A stretch of DNA of 64,000 bases from Sphingobium soli (lineage in GTDB: Bacteria; Pseudomonadota; Alphaproteobacteria; Sphingomonadales; Sphingomonadaceae): NCBI RefSeq assembly GCF_020782245.1, contig NZ_JAJGNP010000013.1:1-64000 (forward strand), in the 5' to 3' direction. The notes under the pieces are model-generated. The model was not told the origin of the DNA. It worked only from the letters and a program-made list of their open reading frames with translations, and did no database searches. Positions 54,949-64,000 of this stretch are shown in pieces. Within the stretch, counting starts at the first letter, position 1; the number at the start of each line of letters is the position of its first letter. The translations under genes and the position numbers were made by a program.

Positions 54949-56277
54949 ATGCCAATTCCGGATCAAGATGGCGCATCGGCCGCGATGATACCTGGTTTTG
55001 CCAATCATATCGTGACGGAGGCTGTGGCTGGCGCTGTTCCGATCGGCCGCAATTCGCCGCAAAAGACGCCCTTTGGCCTTTATGCCGAGCAGCTTTCCGG
55101 CACGGCCTTCACCGCGCCGCGCGCCGAAAATCGCCGCAGCTGGCTCTATCGCCTGCGGCCCACGGCGCAGCATGAGGCTTACCGCCCTTATGCCGGGGCG
55201 CATCGCTTCGCCTCCGCCCCCTTCATGGACATGCCGCCCTCGCCCAATCGCCTGCGCTGGGACCCGCTGCCCATGCCGTCCGAACCGGTGGATTTCCTGG
55301 ACGGCATCGTCACCTATTGCGGCAATGGCGATATCGCTGCAGCTGTCGGTTTCGCCGTCCATCTTTATGCCTGCAACCGCCCGATGGACGGCCGCGCGTT
55401 CTTCAATGCCGACGGCGAAATGCTGATCGTGCCGCAACAAGGCGCACTGCGGATTACCACTGAGCTTGGCCGGTTCGACGTCGCGCCGCAGCAGGTCGCG
55501 CTCATCCCCCGTGGCGTCCGTTTTCAGGTTTCGCTCCTGGATGAATCCGCGCGCGGCTATATCTGCGAAAATTATGGCGCGCTGTTCCGCTTGCCTGAAC
55601 TGGGGCCGATCGGTGCCAATGGCCTTGCCAACGCCAGGGATTTTGAAACCCCGGTGGCCTGGTTCGAGGATGTCGACGCGTCCTTTGAACTCATCCAGAA
55701 ATTTCAGGGCAGTCTTTGGTCAACGACCTTGCCGCATTCGCCTTTCGATGTCGTGGGTTGGCATGGGAACCTAGCCCCGTGCCGCTATGACCTGCGCCGT
55801 TTCAACACCATCAACACGGTCAGCTATGACCATCCCGACCCCTCCATCTTCACGGTGCTGACCAGTCCCAGCGATACGTCCGGCGTCGCCAATTGCGACT
55901 TCGTCATTTTCCCGCCGCGCTGGATGGTGGCCGAAGACACGTTCCGACCGCCCTGGTTCCATCGCAATGTGATGAGCGAGTTCATGGGCCTGGTGGCGGG
56001 CGTCTATGATGCGAAGGCTGGCGGTTTTGCGCCGGGCGGCGCGTCGCTGCATAATCAAATGGCCAGCCATGGTCCCGACCGGTCCAGCTACGAAACCGCC
56101 ATTTCCGCCTCCCTTGCGCCGCACAAGATCGATGCGACCATGGCCTTCATGTTTGAAGGCCGGCTGCCTTTTCGCCCCACCCATTTCGCCGCTGAGGCTG
56201 ACTTCGCGCAGCGGGATTATGACGCATGCTGGTCTGGCTTCGCCAAAGCGCGCCTGCCCGTCCAAGGAGATGATTGA
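54949..56277 (+). CDS. hmgA: Homogentisate 1,2-dioxygenase
   Basis: This 442-residue enzyme opens homogentisate to maleylacetoacetate using Fe(II) and O2. It matches the family from [21 protein letters not shown] through [23 protein letters not shown]-equivalent jelly roll, the catalytic HNP-like region and [28 protein letters not shown] with iron ligands H and E, to [20 protein letters not shown] is the RBS. It overlaps fahA by 4 bp. Confidence 0.96.
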   Translation: MPIPDQDGASAAMIPGFANHIVTEAVAGAVPIGRNSPQKTPFGLYAEQLSGTAFTAPRAENRRSWLYRLRPTAQHEAYRPYAGAHRFASAPFMDMPPSPNRLRWDPLPMPSEPVDFLDGIVTYCGNGDIAAAVGFAVHLYACNRPMDGRAFFNADGEMLIVPQQGALRITTELGRFDVAPQQVALIPRGVRFQVSLLDESARGYICENYGALFRLPELGPIGANGLANARDFETPVAWFEDVDASFELIQKFQGSLWSTTLPHSPFDVVGWHGNLAPCRYDLRRFNTINTVSYDHPDPSIFTVLTSPSDTSGVANCDFVIFPPRWMVAEDTFRPPWFHRNVMSEFMGLVAGVYDAKAGGFAPGGASLHNQMASHGPDRSSYETAISASLAPHKIDATMAFMFEGRLPFRPTHFAAEADFAQRDYDACWSGFAKARLPVQGDD

Positions 56278-57569
56278 TGACGACCATCGACGAAACCCAC
56301 GCGATTGATCTCCCATGCTGGGTCGACAACGCCATGGGCCACCCCGATTTTCCGGTTCAGAATTTGCCGCTCGGCATATTTTCTCCTGCCAATGGATCGG
56401 CCCGCCCCGGCGTCGCGATCGGCGACCATATCCTCGATCTTGCCGCGATCGGCGATCATCTGCCCGATGCCGTCCGGCCCCTGCTGGGCGATGATTGCCT
56501 CAACCGCATGCTTGCGCTGCCCGCGACTGACCGGGTCGCCCTGCGCCGCACGCTCTCCCGCCTGCTATGTGATCGGGATGCGCAGCCTGTCCTTGCCGCA
56601 GCGCTTAACGCCCAGGCACATTGTACCCTCCATCTGCCCGCCCGGATCGGCGACTATACCGATTTCTATGTCGGCATTCATCATGCCACCAATGTCGGCA
56701 CCTTGTTCCGACCCGACAATCCGCTGCTGCCCAATTATAAATATGTGCCGATCGGCTATCACGGCCGCGCGTCTTCCGTGCGTCCCTCGGGGCTGCCAGT
56801 GGTTCGTCCGAACGGGCAGTCGAAGGCGCCCGATGCCGCCGAACCGCGCTTTGGCCCGACCGCGCGGCTGGATTATGAACTGGAACTGGGCATCTGGATC
56901 GGGCAGGGCAATGACTTGGGCGACCCTATCCCCATCAAAGATGCGGGCAGCCATATCGGCGGTTTCTGCCTGCTTAATGATTGGTCGGCGCGCGATTTCC
57001 AGGCGTGGGAATATGTCCCGCTCGGCCCTTTCCTGGCCAAGAATTTCCATTCGACCATCTCCCCCTGGGTGATAACGCCCGAAGCCCTCGCACCCTTCCG
57101 TCAGGCTCAGCCCGCCCGGCCGCAGGGCGACCCCGCGCCCCTGCCCTATTTACTGGACCCGCAGGATCAGGAATGGGGCGGACTAGCGCTCGACCTTGGC
57201 GTCACCATCCGCACCGCGCGCATGCGGGACGCCGCTATGCCACCCTTCCGCCTCAGCCACAGTCGGGCCAGCGCCATGTATTGGACCGCGGCGCAGATTG
57301 TCGCTCATCACGCGTCCAATGGCTGCAACCTGACGCCGGGCGACCTGCTTGGCACAGGAACGATCTCCGGTTCGGACAGGGAATCGCTCGGCAGTCTTCT
57401 GGAAATGACACAGGGCGGCAAGAGCCCAATCACCCTGCCATCTGGCGAAAGCCGCACATTCCTGGAGGATGGCGACGAAGTGATGTTGGAGGCGCGTGCG
57501 CACCGGGACGGCTTTGCGTCCATTGGCTTTGGCGAATGCCGGGCCTGCATCCTGCCGGGCCGCGCTTAA
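56274..57569 (+). CDS. fahA: Fumarylacetoacetase
   Basis: The 431-residue enzyme hydrolyses fumarylacetoacetate to fumarate and acetoacetate. The N-terminal SH3-like part ([21 protein letters not shown]) is followed by the FAA_hydrolase fold with [13 protein letters not shown] (catalytic His and metal ligands), [26 protein letters not shown] and [19 protein letters not shown], and [10 protein letters not shown]. Coupled to hmgA (ATGA). Maleylacetoacetate isomerase, the step between them, is not in the window. Confidence 0.96.
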   Translation: MMTTIDETHAIDLPCWVDNAMGHPDFPVQNLPLGIFSPANGSARPGVAIGDHILDLAAIGDHLPDAVRPLLGDDCLNRMLALPATDRVALRRTLSRLLCDRDAQPVLAAALNAQAHCTLHLPARIGDYTDFYVGIHHATNVGTLFRPDNPLLPNYKYVPIGYHGRASSVRPSGLPVVRPNGQSKAPDAAEPRFGPTARLDYELELGIWIGQGNDLGDPIPIKDAGSHIGGFCLLNDWSARDFQAWEYVPLGPFLAKNFHSTISPWVITPEALAPFRQAQPARPQGDPAPLPYLLDPQDQEWGGLALDLGVTIRTARMRDAAMPPFRLSHSRASAMYWTAAQIVAHHASNGCNLTPGDLLGTGTISGSDRESLGSLLEMTQGGKSPITLPSGESRTFLEDGDEVMLEARAHRDGFASIGFGECRACILPGRA

Positions 57570-57575
57570 GAAAAT

Positions 57576-57603
57576 GGCTCCACCGGCATAGGCCGGCGGA
57601 GCC
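57576..57603 (+). terminator. Terminator stem-loop after fahA
   Basis: Arms GGCTCC...CCGGC and GCCGG...GGAGCC with one A-C mismatch and a 4-nt loop, preceded by AAAA, 6 bp beyond the fahA stop. Confidence 0.65.
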
Positions 57604-57617
57604 GAGGTTCAGGGAGG

Positions 57618-57644
57618 GTCACTCCAAAGGGGGGAAGGAGTGAC
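57618..57644. other. Second stem-loop in the fahA-ku gap
   Basis: GTCACTCC 57618-57625 pairs with GGAGTGAC 57637-57644 around an 11-nt purine-rich loop. It may back up the terminator or mark a protein site upstream of ku. The rest of the 208-bp gap shows only the ku RBS (GGAGG). Confidence 0.45.
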
Positions 57645-57777
57645 GGGATTACAATAGCCCTACAGCATGAATGTTCCATGACTGATATGGATGCTCCCAT
57701 GCGGCACGCGCCAAAGATGCCCGCTGCCCCTGGAACTTTTCAAGGGCGTAGCGCGCTGTGCCGTTGGAGGTTCCCCC

Positions 57778-58674
57778 ATGGCCGCACGCGCATATTGGCA
57801 GGGCCAGATTCGGCTGGCCCTCGTTTCTATACCGGTGGAAATCTATCCCGCCACCAAGTCTGGCGCTGCGGTTTCCTTCCGCCAGATTCATGAACCCAGT
57901 GGCAAGCCCATCAAATATGAGAAGGTCGTGACCGGCGTCGGGCCGGTCGATCCCGACGAAATCCTCAAGGGCTATGAGGTATCCAAGGGCAACTATGTCC
58001 TATTGCAGCAGGATGAGATCGAGGCGGTCAAGATTGAAAGTCGCAAGACGCTGGAACTGGTCCAATTCGTCGAGGCTGACGCCATTGACGTGCTTTATTA
58101 TGAAAAGCCCTATTTCGTGCTGCCCGCCGATGACCTGGCCGAAGAGGCCTATGCAGTCCTGCGCGACGCGCTGCGACGCACGAAAAAGGTGGGGCTTGGC
58201 CAGTTGTCGGTGCGGGGGCGGGAGCAATTGGTCTCGCTTAAACCCTGTGGCCGCGGCCTTGTGCTCGAAGTGCTGCGCTACGCCGATGAAGTGACGCGGG
58301 CGCAAACCTATTTTCGCGGCCTCCCCGAAACGGAAGCTGACACCGACCTGCTCGATCTTGCGACCACGATCATCGACAAGAAGACAGGGCCATTCAAGCC
58401 GGAGGAATTTCATGATCGCTATGTCGATGCGCTCCATCAGCTGATCGACAATAAGAAGAAGGCAAAGGGCAAGCGCGTCATCGAAGATGTCGAGGAGGAT
58501 GCCCCGTCGCGCGGCGGAAATGTCATCGACCTGATGGCCGCGCTTAAAAAGTCGGTGGGAGACGGCGGCGCGTCTTCAAAGAAAAGTGCGACGAAAAAAA
58601 CCACATCGCGCAGCACTGGCAAATCCATCACATCGCGCGGCCGCTCCACCAGCGCCGGCAAGAAGAGCGCTTGA
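57778..58674 (+). CDS. ku: Ku-family DNA end-binding protein (NHEJ)
   Basis: The protein has 298 residues from the ATG at 57778 (GGAGG 7 nt upstream; an in-frame ATG at 57691 lacks this). AARAYWQGQIRLALVSIPVEIYPAT, FRQIHEPSGKPIKYEKVV and VLLQQDEIEAVKI, read as pieces, are the bacterial Ku core; the ring forms as a homodimer over DNA ends. The C-terminal tail is lysine/serine-rich (KKSATKKTTSRSTGKSI), a DNA-binding extension. It works with LigD encoded 480 bp downstream. Confidence 0.95.
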   Translation: MAARAYWQGQIRLALVSIPVEIYPATKSGAAVSFRQIHEPSGKPIKYEKVVTGVGPVDPDEILKGYEVSKGNYVLLQQDEIEAVKIESRKTLELVQFVEADAIDVLYYEKPYFVLPADDLAEEAYAVLRDALRRTKKVGLGQLSVRGREQLVSLKPCGRGLVLEVLRYADEVTRAQTYFRGLPETEADTDLLDLATTIIDKKTGPFKPEEFHDRYVDALHQLIDNKKKAKGKRVIEDVEEDAPSRGGNVIDLMAALKKSVGDGGASSKKSATKKTTSRSTGKSITSRGRSTSAGKKSA

Positions 58675-58678
58675 CCTA

Positions 58679-59158
58679 ATGGTGCCGAATGCCGCCACAC
58701 CCCTGCACATGATCGACGGGCCGATCCTGTTGCGGCTGGGCGCGGCGGCATTTTTGGGCCTGTTGCTTGGTCTCGACCGGGAATTGCGCGGCCATGCCGC
58801 CGGTCTGCGCACGCATGGCATATTGTGCTTCACCTGCGCGCTGATGACGATCAGTGCGATCGCGCTGCATAACCAGCTCAGCCACGACGGCAATATCGAT
58901 CCGCTGCGGATATTCGAGGCGTCGGCCGCCTTCACGGGGATCATTGCGGCCGGGCTAATCGTTTTCAACCGGGGAGAGGTCAAGAACCTGACGACGGCAG
59001 CCCATATCTGGCTTGCCGCAATGATCGGTATCGCCTGTGGCGCAGGGCAGTGGCCACTTGTGATCAGCGCGGCGATCATAGCGGTGTTGATGCTGACATT
59101 GCTCGGTGTAGCCGAGGATCATTGGTTCAAAAAGGCCCGCGAGAGGGATGGCCGGTGA
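58679..59158 (+). CDS. MgtC/SapB-family membrane protein
   Basis: The protein has 159 residues from ATG 58679 (ATG 58709 possible). Four helices: PILLRLGAAAFLGLLLGLDREL, RTHGILCFTCALMTISAIAL, SAAFTGIIAAGLIVFNRG, AAHIWLAAMIGIACGAGQW. The GLxRE and RTHG motifs define the MgtC N-terminal membrane domain; there is no C-terminal ACT-like domain. It lies between ku and ligD with its stop overlapping the ligD GTG. Role unknown; MgtC proteins affect Mg2+/ATPase-linked stress survival. Confidence 0.85.
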   Translation: MVPNAATPLHMIDGPILLRLGAAAFLGLLLGLDRELRGHAAGLRTHGILCFTCALMTISAIALHNQLSHDGNIDPLRIFEASAAFTGIIAAGLIVFNRGEVKNLTTAAHIWLAAMIGIACGAGQWPLVISAAIIAVLMLTLLGVAEDHWFKKARERDGR

Positions 59159-61662
59159 CGCGGGCCAAAGACCCCCTGGCGACCTACAATGCCAAGCGCG
59201 ATTTCAGGCGCACGCGCGAGCCCAAAGGCGCTGTCGGTAAAAAATCCGGAAACAGCTTCGTGGTTCAGAAACATGCCGCCACGCGGCTTCATTGGGACTT
59301 CCGGCTGGAAATAGACGGTGTCCTGAAAAGCTGGGCTGTCACTAAGGGGCCGAGCCTCGACCCTGCCGACAAACGGCTTGCCGTGCGGACCGAGGATCAT
59401 CCGCTGGATTATGGCGATTTTGAAGGCGTCATTCCCAAGGGTGAGTATGGCGGCGGGACAGTGATGCTTTGGGACCGGGGAAATTGGGAAGCCGTCCCGG
59501 GCAAGAGTGCGAAAGATCTGGACGAGGGGCATCTGCATTTCATCCTTCATGGCGAACGGATGAAAGGGGAATGGCTGCTCGTTCGGATGAAGGGGCGTCC
59601 CGGCGAAAAGCGCGAAAACTGGCTGCTGCGCAAGATTGATGATGACGCGGCCGATCCGTCCGGCTCGCTGGTGGACCAGGCGCTGACAAGCGTCCTCACG
59701 GGCCGGTCCATGGCCCAAATCGCGGCGGACAAGCAGGCCAGCCACTCACTGTCCGGCGCGAGGAGCGATGACTTTGCAAAGTCGATGCAATCGGCGCGGG
59801 ATCATAACGCCGATGTCCGGCGCAAGAACAGGCGAAAGAGCGCGCAACCCCCGGCCTTTGTCGACCCGCAACTTGCTACGCTGGTCGATGACGTGCCGAC
59901 CGGCAATGACTGGCTGCACGAAATCAAGTTTGACGGCTATCGCGCGATGATCTCTGTCGCGGGGGACAAGGTGCGTGTCTTCACGCGCAATGGGCTCGAC
60001 TGGACGGAAAAATTCCCTGCGCTTGTGGGCAGCCTTGCTGCGCTGGACTTGCCACCGGCGCTGATAGACGGCGAGATCGTCGCCTTTGGCCCGGACGGCA
60101 ATCCCAGCTTTTCCGCGCTGCAAACGGTGCTCAAGCGTGGCCATGGCGCGGAGCGGGAAGATGCCCCGCTCAACCTCTTCGCCTTCGATCTGCTGTCGCT
60201 CGATGGCATGGATCTGCGGCCATTGTCGACGATCGAGCGGAAGGAAAGGCTTGAAGCCTTGCTGCGCGACGCCGCGCCACCTGTCCATGTTGCTGACCAC
60301 GTCATCGGCGCCGGCGAAAAACTCTATCGTTCCATGTGCGATGCCCACCAGGAAGGCATCATCGCCAAACGGGCGGATGCCCCCTACCGATCGGGGCGCA
60401 CACGCGCTTGGGTCAAGGTCAAGTGCACGCGCCGGCAGGAATTCGTCATCGTCGGCTGGGTCAGGAGTAGTGCAAAGGGCCGGCCGTTCCGTTCGCTTCT
60501 GCTGGCCCAGAAGGAAGGGCGCACCCTCATTTACAAAGGCAAGGTCGGCACGGGTTTCGGCGCCGACGCGATGGGCGATTTGGCTGAAACCATGGCGCCT
60601 CTCGCCGTGGATAAGCCGCCACTCGACGTGCCGAAGGGCGATGCGCGCGGCGCATGCTGGATCAAACCGACGCTGGTTGCAGAGATTGCCTTTGCCGAAT
60701 TCACCGGGGAAGGGCGCGTCCGCCATGCCAGCTTCCTCGGGCTGCGGGCGGACAAAAAGGCCAAGGACGTGACGCCGGAAAAACCTGCGCGCACTCCAAA
60801 GGCGCATATCGATGTGAAGATCAGCAGCGCTGATCGCGTCATTTTCCCGGACAGCGGACAGACCAAGGGAGAATTGGCCGATTATTACGCACGCGTTGCA
60901 CCCCTGATGCTACCCTTTGCCGCCAATCGCCCCATCAGTCTGGTCCGCTGCCCCCAGGGCCGGGCACGCAAATGCTTTTTCCAAAAACATGACAGCGGCG
61001 CATTCGGCAAGGCGGTGCATCAGGTCCCCATCGCTGAAAAAGACGGCGGTACGGAGGATTATCTCTTTGTCGAAGATGCTGAAGGCCTGCTGACCTGCGT
61101 GCAGATGGGGACGATTGAATTTCATGCCTGGGGGAGCCGCGCTGATGCCGTGGAGCAGCCCGATCGCATGATCTTCGACCTTGATCCCGATGAAGGGATG
61201 GATTTTGGCCGGGTTCGCGACGCCGCACAGCATATTCGCGGCGCGCTAGAGGATCTTGGGCTTGCGTCCTTTGCCATGCTTTCGGGGGGAAAGGGGGTCC
61301 ATGTCGTTGTGCCCCTTACGCCCGGGCATGACTGGACAGCGCACAAGGATTTTTCCTCCCGCTTTGCCCAGGCGCTCAGCACGGCCAACCCCGATACATT
61401 TGTAGCGACTATGAGCAAGGCCAAGCGGAAGAACCGCATCTTCATCGACTGGCTGCGCAACCAGCGGGGTAGCACGGCCGTACTGCCATTTTCCGCCCGC
61501 GCGCGCGCCGGCGCGCCTGTCGCGGTGCCGATCGCATGGGATGAACTGGACCGGTTCAAGGACGCGCACCCATTTGATATTGGTGATGCCGACCAACTGT
61601 TGAAACGTGCCAAGCACCTTAAGGGCTGGGGGTTTGCAGCGCAATCACTGCCGGACATTTAA
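59155..61662 (+). CDS. ligD: Multifunctional ATP-dependent DNA ligase D (NHEJ)
   Basis: The protein has 835 residues from GTG 59155. Domain order is phosphoesterase (about 1-190: SFVVQKHAATRLHWDFRLE, PKGEYGGGTVMLWD), ATP-dependent ligase (about 235-540: adenylated lysine K258 in EIKFDGYRAM, DGEIVAFGPDG, EGIIAKRADAPYRSGR), then polymerase/primase (about 560-835: PDSGQTKGELADYYARV, RCPQGR, MIFDLDPDEG, LSGGKGVHVVVPL). This PE-LIG-POL order is as in Pseudomonas LigD. It seals double-strand breaks with Ku. GTG overlaps the MgtC-like stop. Confidence 0.96.
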   Translation: MTRAKDPLATYNAKRDFRRTREPKGAVGKKSGNSFVVQKHAATRLHWDFRLEIDGVLKSWAVTKGPSLDPADKRLAVRTEDHPLDYGDFEGVIPKGEYGGGTVMLWDRGNWEAVPGKSAKDLDEGHLHFILHGERMKGEWLLVRMKGRPGEKRENWLLRKIDDDAADPSGSLVDQALTSVLTGRSMAQIAADKQASHSLSGARSDDFAKSMQSARDHNADVRRKNRRKSAQPPAFVDPQLATLVDDVPTGNDWLHEIKFDGYRAMISVAGDKVRVFTRNGLDWTEKFPALVGSLAALDLPPALIDGEIVAFGPDGNPSFSALQTVLKRGHGAEREDAPLNLFAFDLLSLDGMDLRPLSTIERKERLEALLRDAAPPVHVADHVIGAGEKLYRSMCDAHQEGIIAKRADAPYRSGRTRAWVKVKCTRRQEFVIVGWVRSSAKGRPFRSLLLAQKEGRTLIYKGKVGTGFGADAMGDLAETMAPLAVDKPPLDVPKGDARGACWIKPTLVAEIAFAEFTGEGRVRHASFLGLRADKKAKDVTPEKPARTPKAHIDVKISSADRVIFPDSGQTKGELADYYARVAPLMLPFAANRPISLVRCPQGRARKCFFQKHDSGAFGKAVHQVPIAEKDGGTEDYLFVEDAEGLLTCVQMGTIEFHAWGSRADAVEQPDRMIFDLDPDEGMDFGRVRDAAQHIRGALEDLGLASFAMLSGGKGVHVVVPLTPGHDWTAHKDFSSRFAQALSTANPDTFVATMSKAKRKNRIFIDWLRNQRGSTAVLPFSARARAGAPVAVPIAWDELDRFKDAHPFDIGDADQLLKRAKHLKGWGFAAQSLPDI

Positions 61663-61770
61663 GGCTTTTTGCGACCAGCCGCTGGACGCTCATGCAACTT
61701 CCCGATCCGGTAGGATTTTTACCCCCGCAGGCGCGTCGGGGGCGGCGCTTCGTCGAAAAAGGATCATCGC

Positions 61771-62859
61771 ATGAAGATTGCCCAAATCGCGCCTTTGGCC
61801 GAAAGCGTCCCTCCCAAACTTTATGGCGGGACGGAGCGTATCGTATCCTACCTTACCGAAGAGCTTGTGCAGCAGGGGCATGACGTCACGCTCTTCGCCA
61901 GCGGGGATTCCATCACTTCGGCCAAGCTCGTTCCCGTCACGAAAATGGCCCTGCGTCTCAACCCCCATGTCCGGGACACGATACCGCATCATATGATTTT
62001 GCTAGATGAGGTGCGCCGCCGGGCCGACGAATTCGATATCCTGCATTTCCATATCGATGTGCTGCACATGCCCATGGTGCGTGACATGCTGGACCGTGCT
62101 GTGACGACGCTGCACGGTCGGCTTGACCTTCCCGACCTTGTACCTCTTTACCGCGCCTTTCCGGAGAGCTGCCTTGTCTCGATTTCGGATCACCAACGAT
62201 TGCCGATGCCGCCGGTGAACTGGGGCGGCACCATCTATCATGGCCTACCTGCCGACCTATTGCCGCCAAGGACATCAACGAAGGATGGCTATCTCGCCTT
62301 CATCGGTAGAATATCGCCGGAAAAGCGCCCCGACCGCGCGATCCGGATCGCGGTGGAGGCCGGAATGCCGCTCAAGATGGCGGCAAAGATCGACGCGGTC
62401 GATCGCGCCTATTGGGAGCAGGAGATTGAGCCGCTGGTTCGGGCGCACGACAATGTCGATTATATCGGGGAAATCAACGAGCAGCAGAAGGCTGAATTTC
62501 TGGGTAATGCCGCCGCACTTCTGTTCCCGATCGATTGGCCTGAGCCATTTGGCCTGGTCATGATCGAAGCCATGGCCTGCGCCACGCCGGTCATCGCCTT
62601 CCGCTGCGGATCGGTTCCCGAAGTGATCGATCATGGCGTATCTGGCTTCATCGTCGACAGCGAAGCGGACGCCATCGCCGCCGTACACGCAGTGCGTTCA
62701 CTCGACCGCGCGGGCGTACGCGCCGTGTTCGACGCACGCTTCACGGCGGCCCGGATGGCGCAAGACTATGTCAGTCTTTACGAGGATGTCATTACCGGCC
62801 GGGCATCGCCAGGTCTTGCCGCCATGGCGGGCGAGGGGCCGGACCTGACGATAGCTTGA
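61771..62859 (+). CDS. Family 4 glycosyltransferase
   Basis: This 362-residue GT-B enzyme has an N-terminal acceptor domain starting MKIAQIAPLAESVPPKLYGG (the GGTE loop near residue 20) and FHIDVLHMPM. The C-terminal donor domain has LAFIGRISPEKRPDRAI and the E-x7-E motif (EPFGLVMIEAM) followed by TPVIAFRCGSVPEVI. It uses a nucleotide sugar; linkage and acceptor are unknown. It lies 10 bp before an amylo-alpha-1,6-glucosidase gene, a pairing I recall from sphingomonads and other proteobacteria, possibly for trehalose/glucan-like storage or stress sugar. Confidence 0.9.
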   Translation: MKIAQIAPLAESVPPKLYGGTERIVSYLTEELVQQGHDVTLFASGDSITSAKLVPVTKMALRLNPHVRDTIPHHMILLDEVRRRADEFDILHFHIDVLHMPMVRDMLDRAVTTLHGRLDLPDLVPLYRAFPESCLVSISDHQRLPMPPVNWGGTIYHGLPADLLPPRTSTKDGYLAFIGRISPEKRPDRAIRIAVEAGMPLKMAAKIDAVDRAYWEQEIEPLVRAHDNVDYIGEINEQQKAEFLGNAAALLFPIDWPEPFGLVMIEAMACATPVIAFRCGSVPEVIDHGVSGFIVDSEADAIAAVHAVRSLDRAGVRAVFDARFTAARMAQDYVSLYEDVITGRASPGLAAMAGEGPDLTIA

Positions 62860-62869
62860 GGGATCCCGC

Positions 62870-64000
62870 ATGACGCCAGTCCAGCCCAATTCCCCTATGG
62901 CAGAACTCGATCCGGGGCAGATGCTTTCACAGGGCCAAACGCAATTCTTTATCCCGGCCACCGCATCGCTGGCCGAACGACGTCCCCGCACGCTCAAACA
63001 TGGTGAAAGTTTCGCTGTCTTTGACCATAGCGGCGACGCGATCGCCGGGCCCGGCAGTCCCGAAGGCCTTTATTATCGTGATACCCGGCACCTGTCGCAC
63101 CTGTATCTGACCATCAACGGTCTTCGTCCGATCTTGCTCAGCTCCGCTGTGCGCGATGACAATACCATGCTGACGTGCGACCTGACCAATCCGGATTTTT
63201 TCGATGAAGACGGTCGTCTCGCGGTTGAGCATGACCTGATCCATTTGCGGCGCACCCGCTTCTTGTGGCGAGGCGCCGTTTATGAGCGGGTAACAGTGCG
63301 CAATTTCGACGCAAAGGACCGCGCCATTCAGATCGACGTCGGCTTTGCGGCGGATTTTGCCGACCTTTTCGAAATTCGCGGTATGACCCGCAAGCATAAG
63401 GGGACAGTGCGCGCGCCGGAAATTTCGCAAGCGCAGGTGCGACTATCCTATGTGGGGCTGGATGACGTGGAGCGCTTCACGCATATCCAATTCGACCCGG
63501 TCCCGGATAAGTTGACCGAAGGCAGCGCCCATTTTGATATGACCGTTCCGGCGGGCAAGCGGTGCACCCTGTTCATGCGCATATGCAGCAACGCGGCTGA
63601 ACCGGCCCAAAGCCTCCCGTTCGAATATCTCGCAACCTTGCGGGAAGCGATGCAGGGCGCCAAACAGGCACGAAAGCGCGGCGGAACCCTGCGCTCGTCC
63701 AACGCCTTGTTCAACGAAGTTGCGGGCCGCTCGGTTTCCGACATCGCCATGCTATCGACGGACACGGACTATGGTCCCTATCCCTATGCCGGTATCCCCT
63801 GGTTCAGCACGGTGTTCGGCCGCGACGCGATCATCACAGCGCTGCAAATGCTGTGGCTCGACCCAACGCTGTCGCGTGGCGTGCTGGGGTATCTTGCCGC
63901 GCATCAGGCCACCAGTTTCGACCCGGCTGCCGATGCCGAGCCAGGCAAGATCCTGCACGAAGTGCGTCGAGGTGAAATGGCTGAACTGGGCGAAGTGCCG
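62870..64000 (+). CDS. Amylo-alpha-1,6-glucosidase-like protein, N-terminal part (runs off the window)
   Basis: The open frame from ATG 62870 continues to the end of the window, 377 codons without a stop. The N-terminal domain (LKHGESFAVFDHSGDAIAGP, GLYYRDTRHLSHLYLTINGL, RGAVYERVTVRNFDAKDR, FAADFADLFEIRGM) fits the GDE_N_bis glycogen-debranching domain. The start of the (alpha/alpha)6 barrel follows (DYGPYPYAGIPWFSTVFGRDAIITALQMLW). It would hydrolyse alpha-1,6 branches or related glucans. The 3' end is missing only because the window ends. Confidence 0.9.
   Translation, partial: MTPVQPNSPMAELDPGQMLSQGQTQFFIPATASLAERRPRTLKHGESFAVFDHSGDAIAGPGSPEGLYYRDTRHLSHLYLTINGLRPILLSSAVRDDNTMLTCDLTNPDFFDEDGRLAVEHDLIHLRRTRFLWRGAVYERVTVRNFDAKDRAIQIDVGFAADFADLFEIRGMTRKHKGTVRAPEISQAQVRLSYVGLDDVERFTHIQFDPVPDKLTEGSAHFDMTVPAGKRCTLFMRICSNAAEPAQSLPFEYLATLREAMQGAKQARKRGGTLRSSNALFNEVAGRSVSDIAMLSTDTDYGPYPYAGIPWFSTVFGRDAIITALQMLWLDPTLSRGVLGYLAAHQATSFDPAADAEPGKILHEVRRGEMAELGEVP

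Overview
The window looks like a high-GC alphaproteobacterial chromosome, most likely a sphingomonad (Sphingobium, Novosphingobium or Sphingomonas). The clues are large TonB-dependent receptors, a CYP101D-like P450, Sphingomonadaceae-type IS66, IS3 and IS21 elements, and tightly overlapping GTG/TTG/ATG starts. No 16S or tRNA gene is present to settle the genus.

Layout. (1) 1-2.4 kb: IS21-type end truncating a short-chain dehydrogenase, an orphan PAS histidine kinase and a shortened TetR gene. (2) 2.4-30.2 kb: a catabolic island that I read as a camphor-type (bicyclic monoterpene ketone) pathway. It encodes a MerR regulator, a CYP101 P450 with its [2Fe-2S] ferredoxin, RibBA, a DUF2889 protein, a TetR regulator, SnoaL-like proteins, an acyl-CoA ligase, two luciferase-type flavin monooxygenases (the second very like diketocamphane monooxygenase), a zinc alcohol dehydrogenase, SDRs, a CMD-family protein, a TonB receptor, two enoyl-CoA hydratases, dodecin, a flavin reductase fused to an IclR-type sensor domain, a frameshifted dienelactone hydrolase, a CoA-transferase pair, a thiolase and a Baeyer-Villiger monooxygenase very like OTEMO. 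An IS66 copy with a perfect 8-bp target duplication sits inside the island. (3) 30.2-32.1 kb: an IS3 (IS407-type) copy and an IS630 remnant. (4) 32.2-41.0 kb: a TorF-like porin and kdpFABCDE, with an extra 27-residue membrane peptide. (5) 41.2-45.2 kb: GH29 alpha-L-fucosidase, a TonB receptor remnant, a sorbosone/PQQ-type sugar dehydrogenase lipoprotein and a DUF2231 protein. (6) 45.2-50.8 kb: a caa3-type terminal oxidase operon (coxB with cytochrome c domain, fused coxA-coxC, a membrane protein, CtaG-like, triheme cytochrome c). (7) 51.0-54.3 kb: GH2 beta-galactosidase. (8) 54.4-57.6 kb: MarR regulator, hmgA and fahA for homogentisate. (9) 57.8-61.7 kb: Ku, MgtC-like and LigD (NHEJ). (10) 61.8-64.0 kb: GT4 glycosyltransferase and the start of an amylo-alpha-1,6-glucosidase.

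How the island works together (inference from family identities). The substrate enters through the TonB receptor, is hydroxylated by P450 plus ferredoxin and oxidised to a diketone by the ADH/SDR enzymes. The luciferase-type enzyme, using reduced flavin from the flavin reductase, then performs a Baeyer-Villiger oxidation. The acid is activated by the acyl-CoA ligase, the second ring is opened by the FAD/NADPH BVMO, and the chain is shortened by hydratases, dehydrogenase and thiolase. RibBA, dodecin and the flavin reductase would supply and buffer flavin. The strongest new observation is an 18-bp operator, GTCAAC-N6-GTTGAC, at six places. Together these sit in front of nearly every transcription unit of the island, including both sides of the TetR gene, and so define a local regulon.
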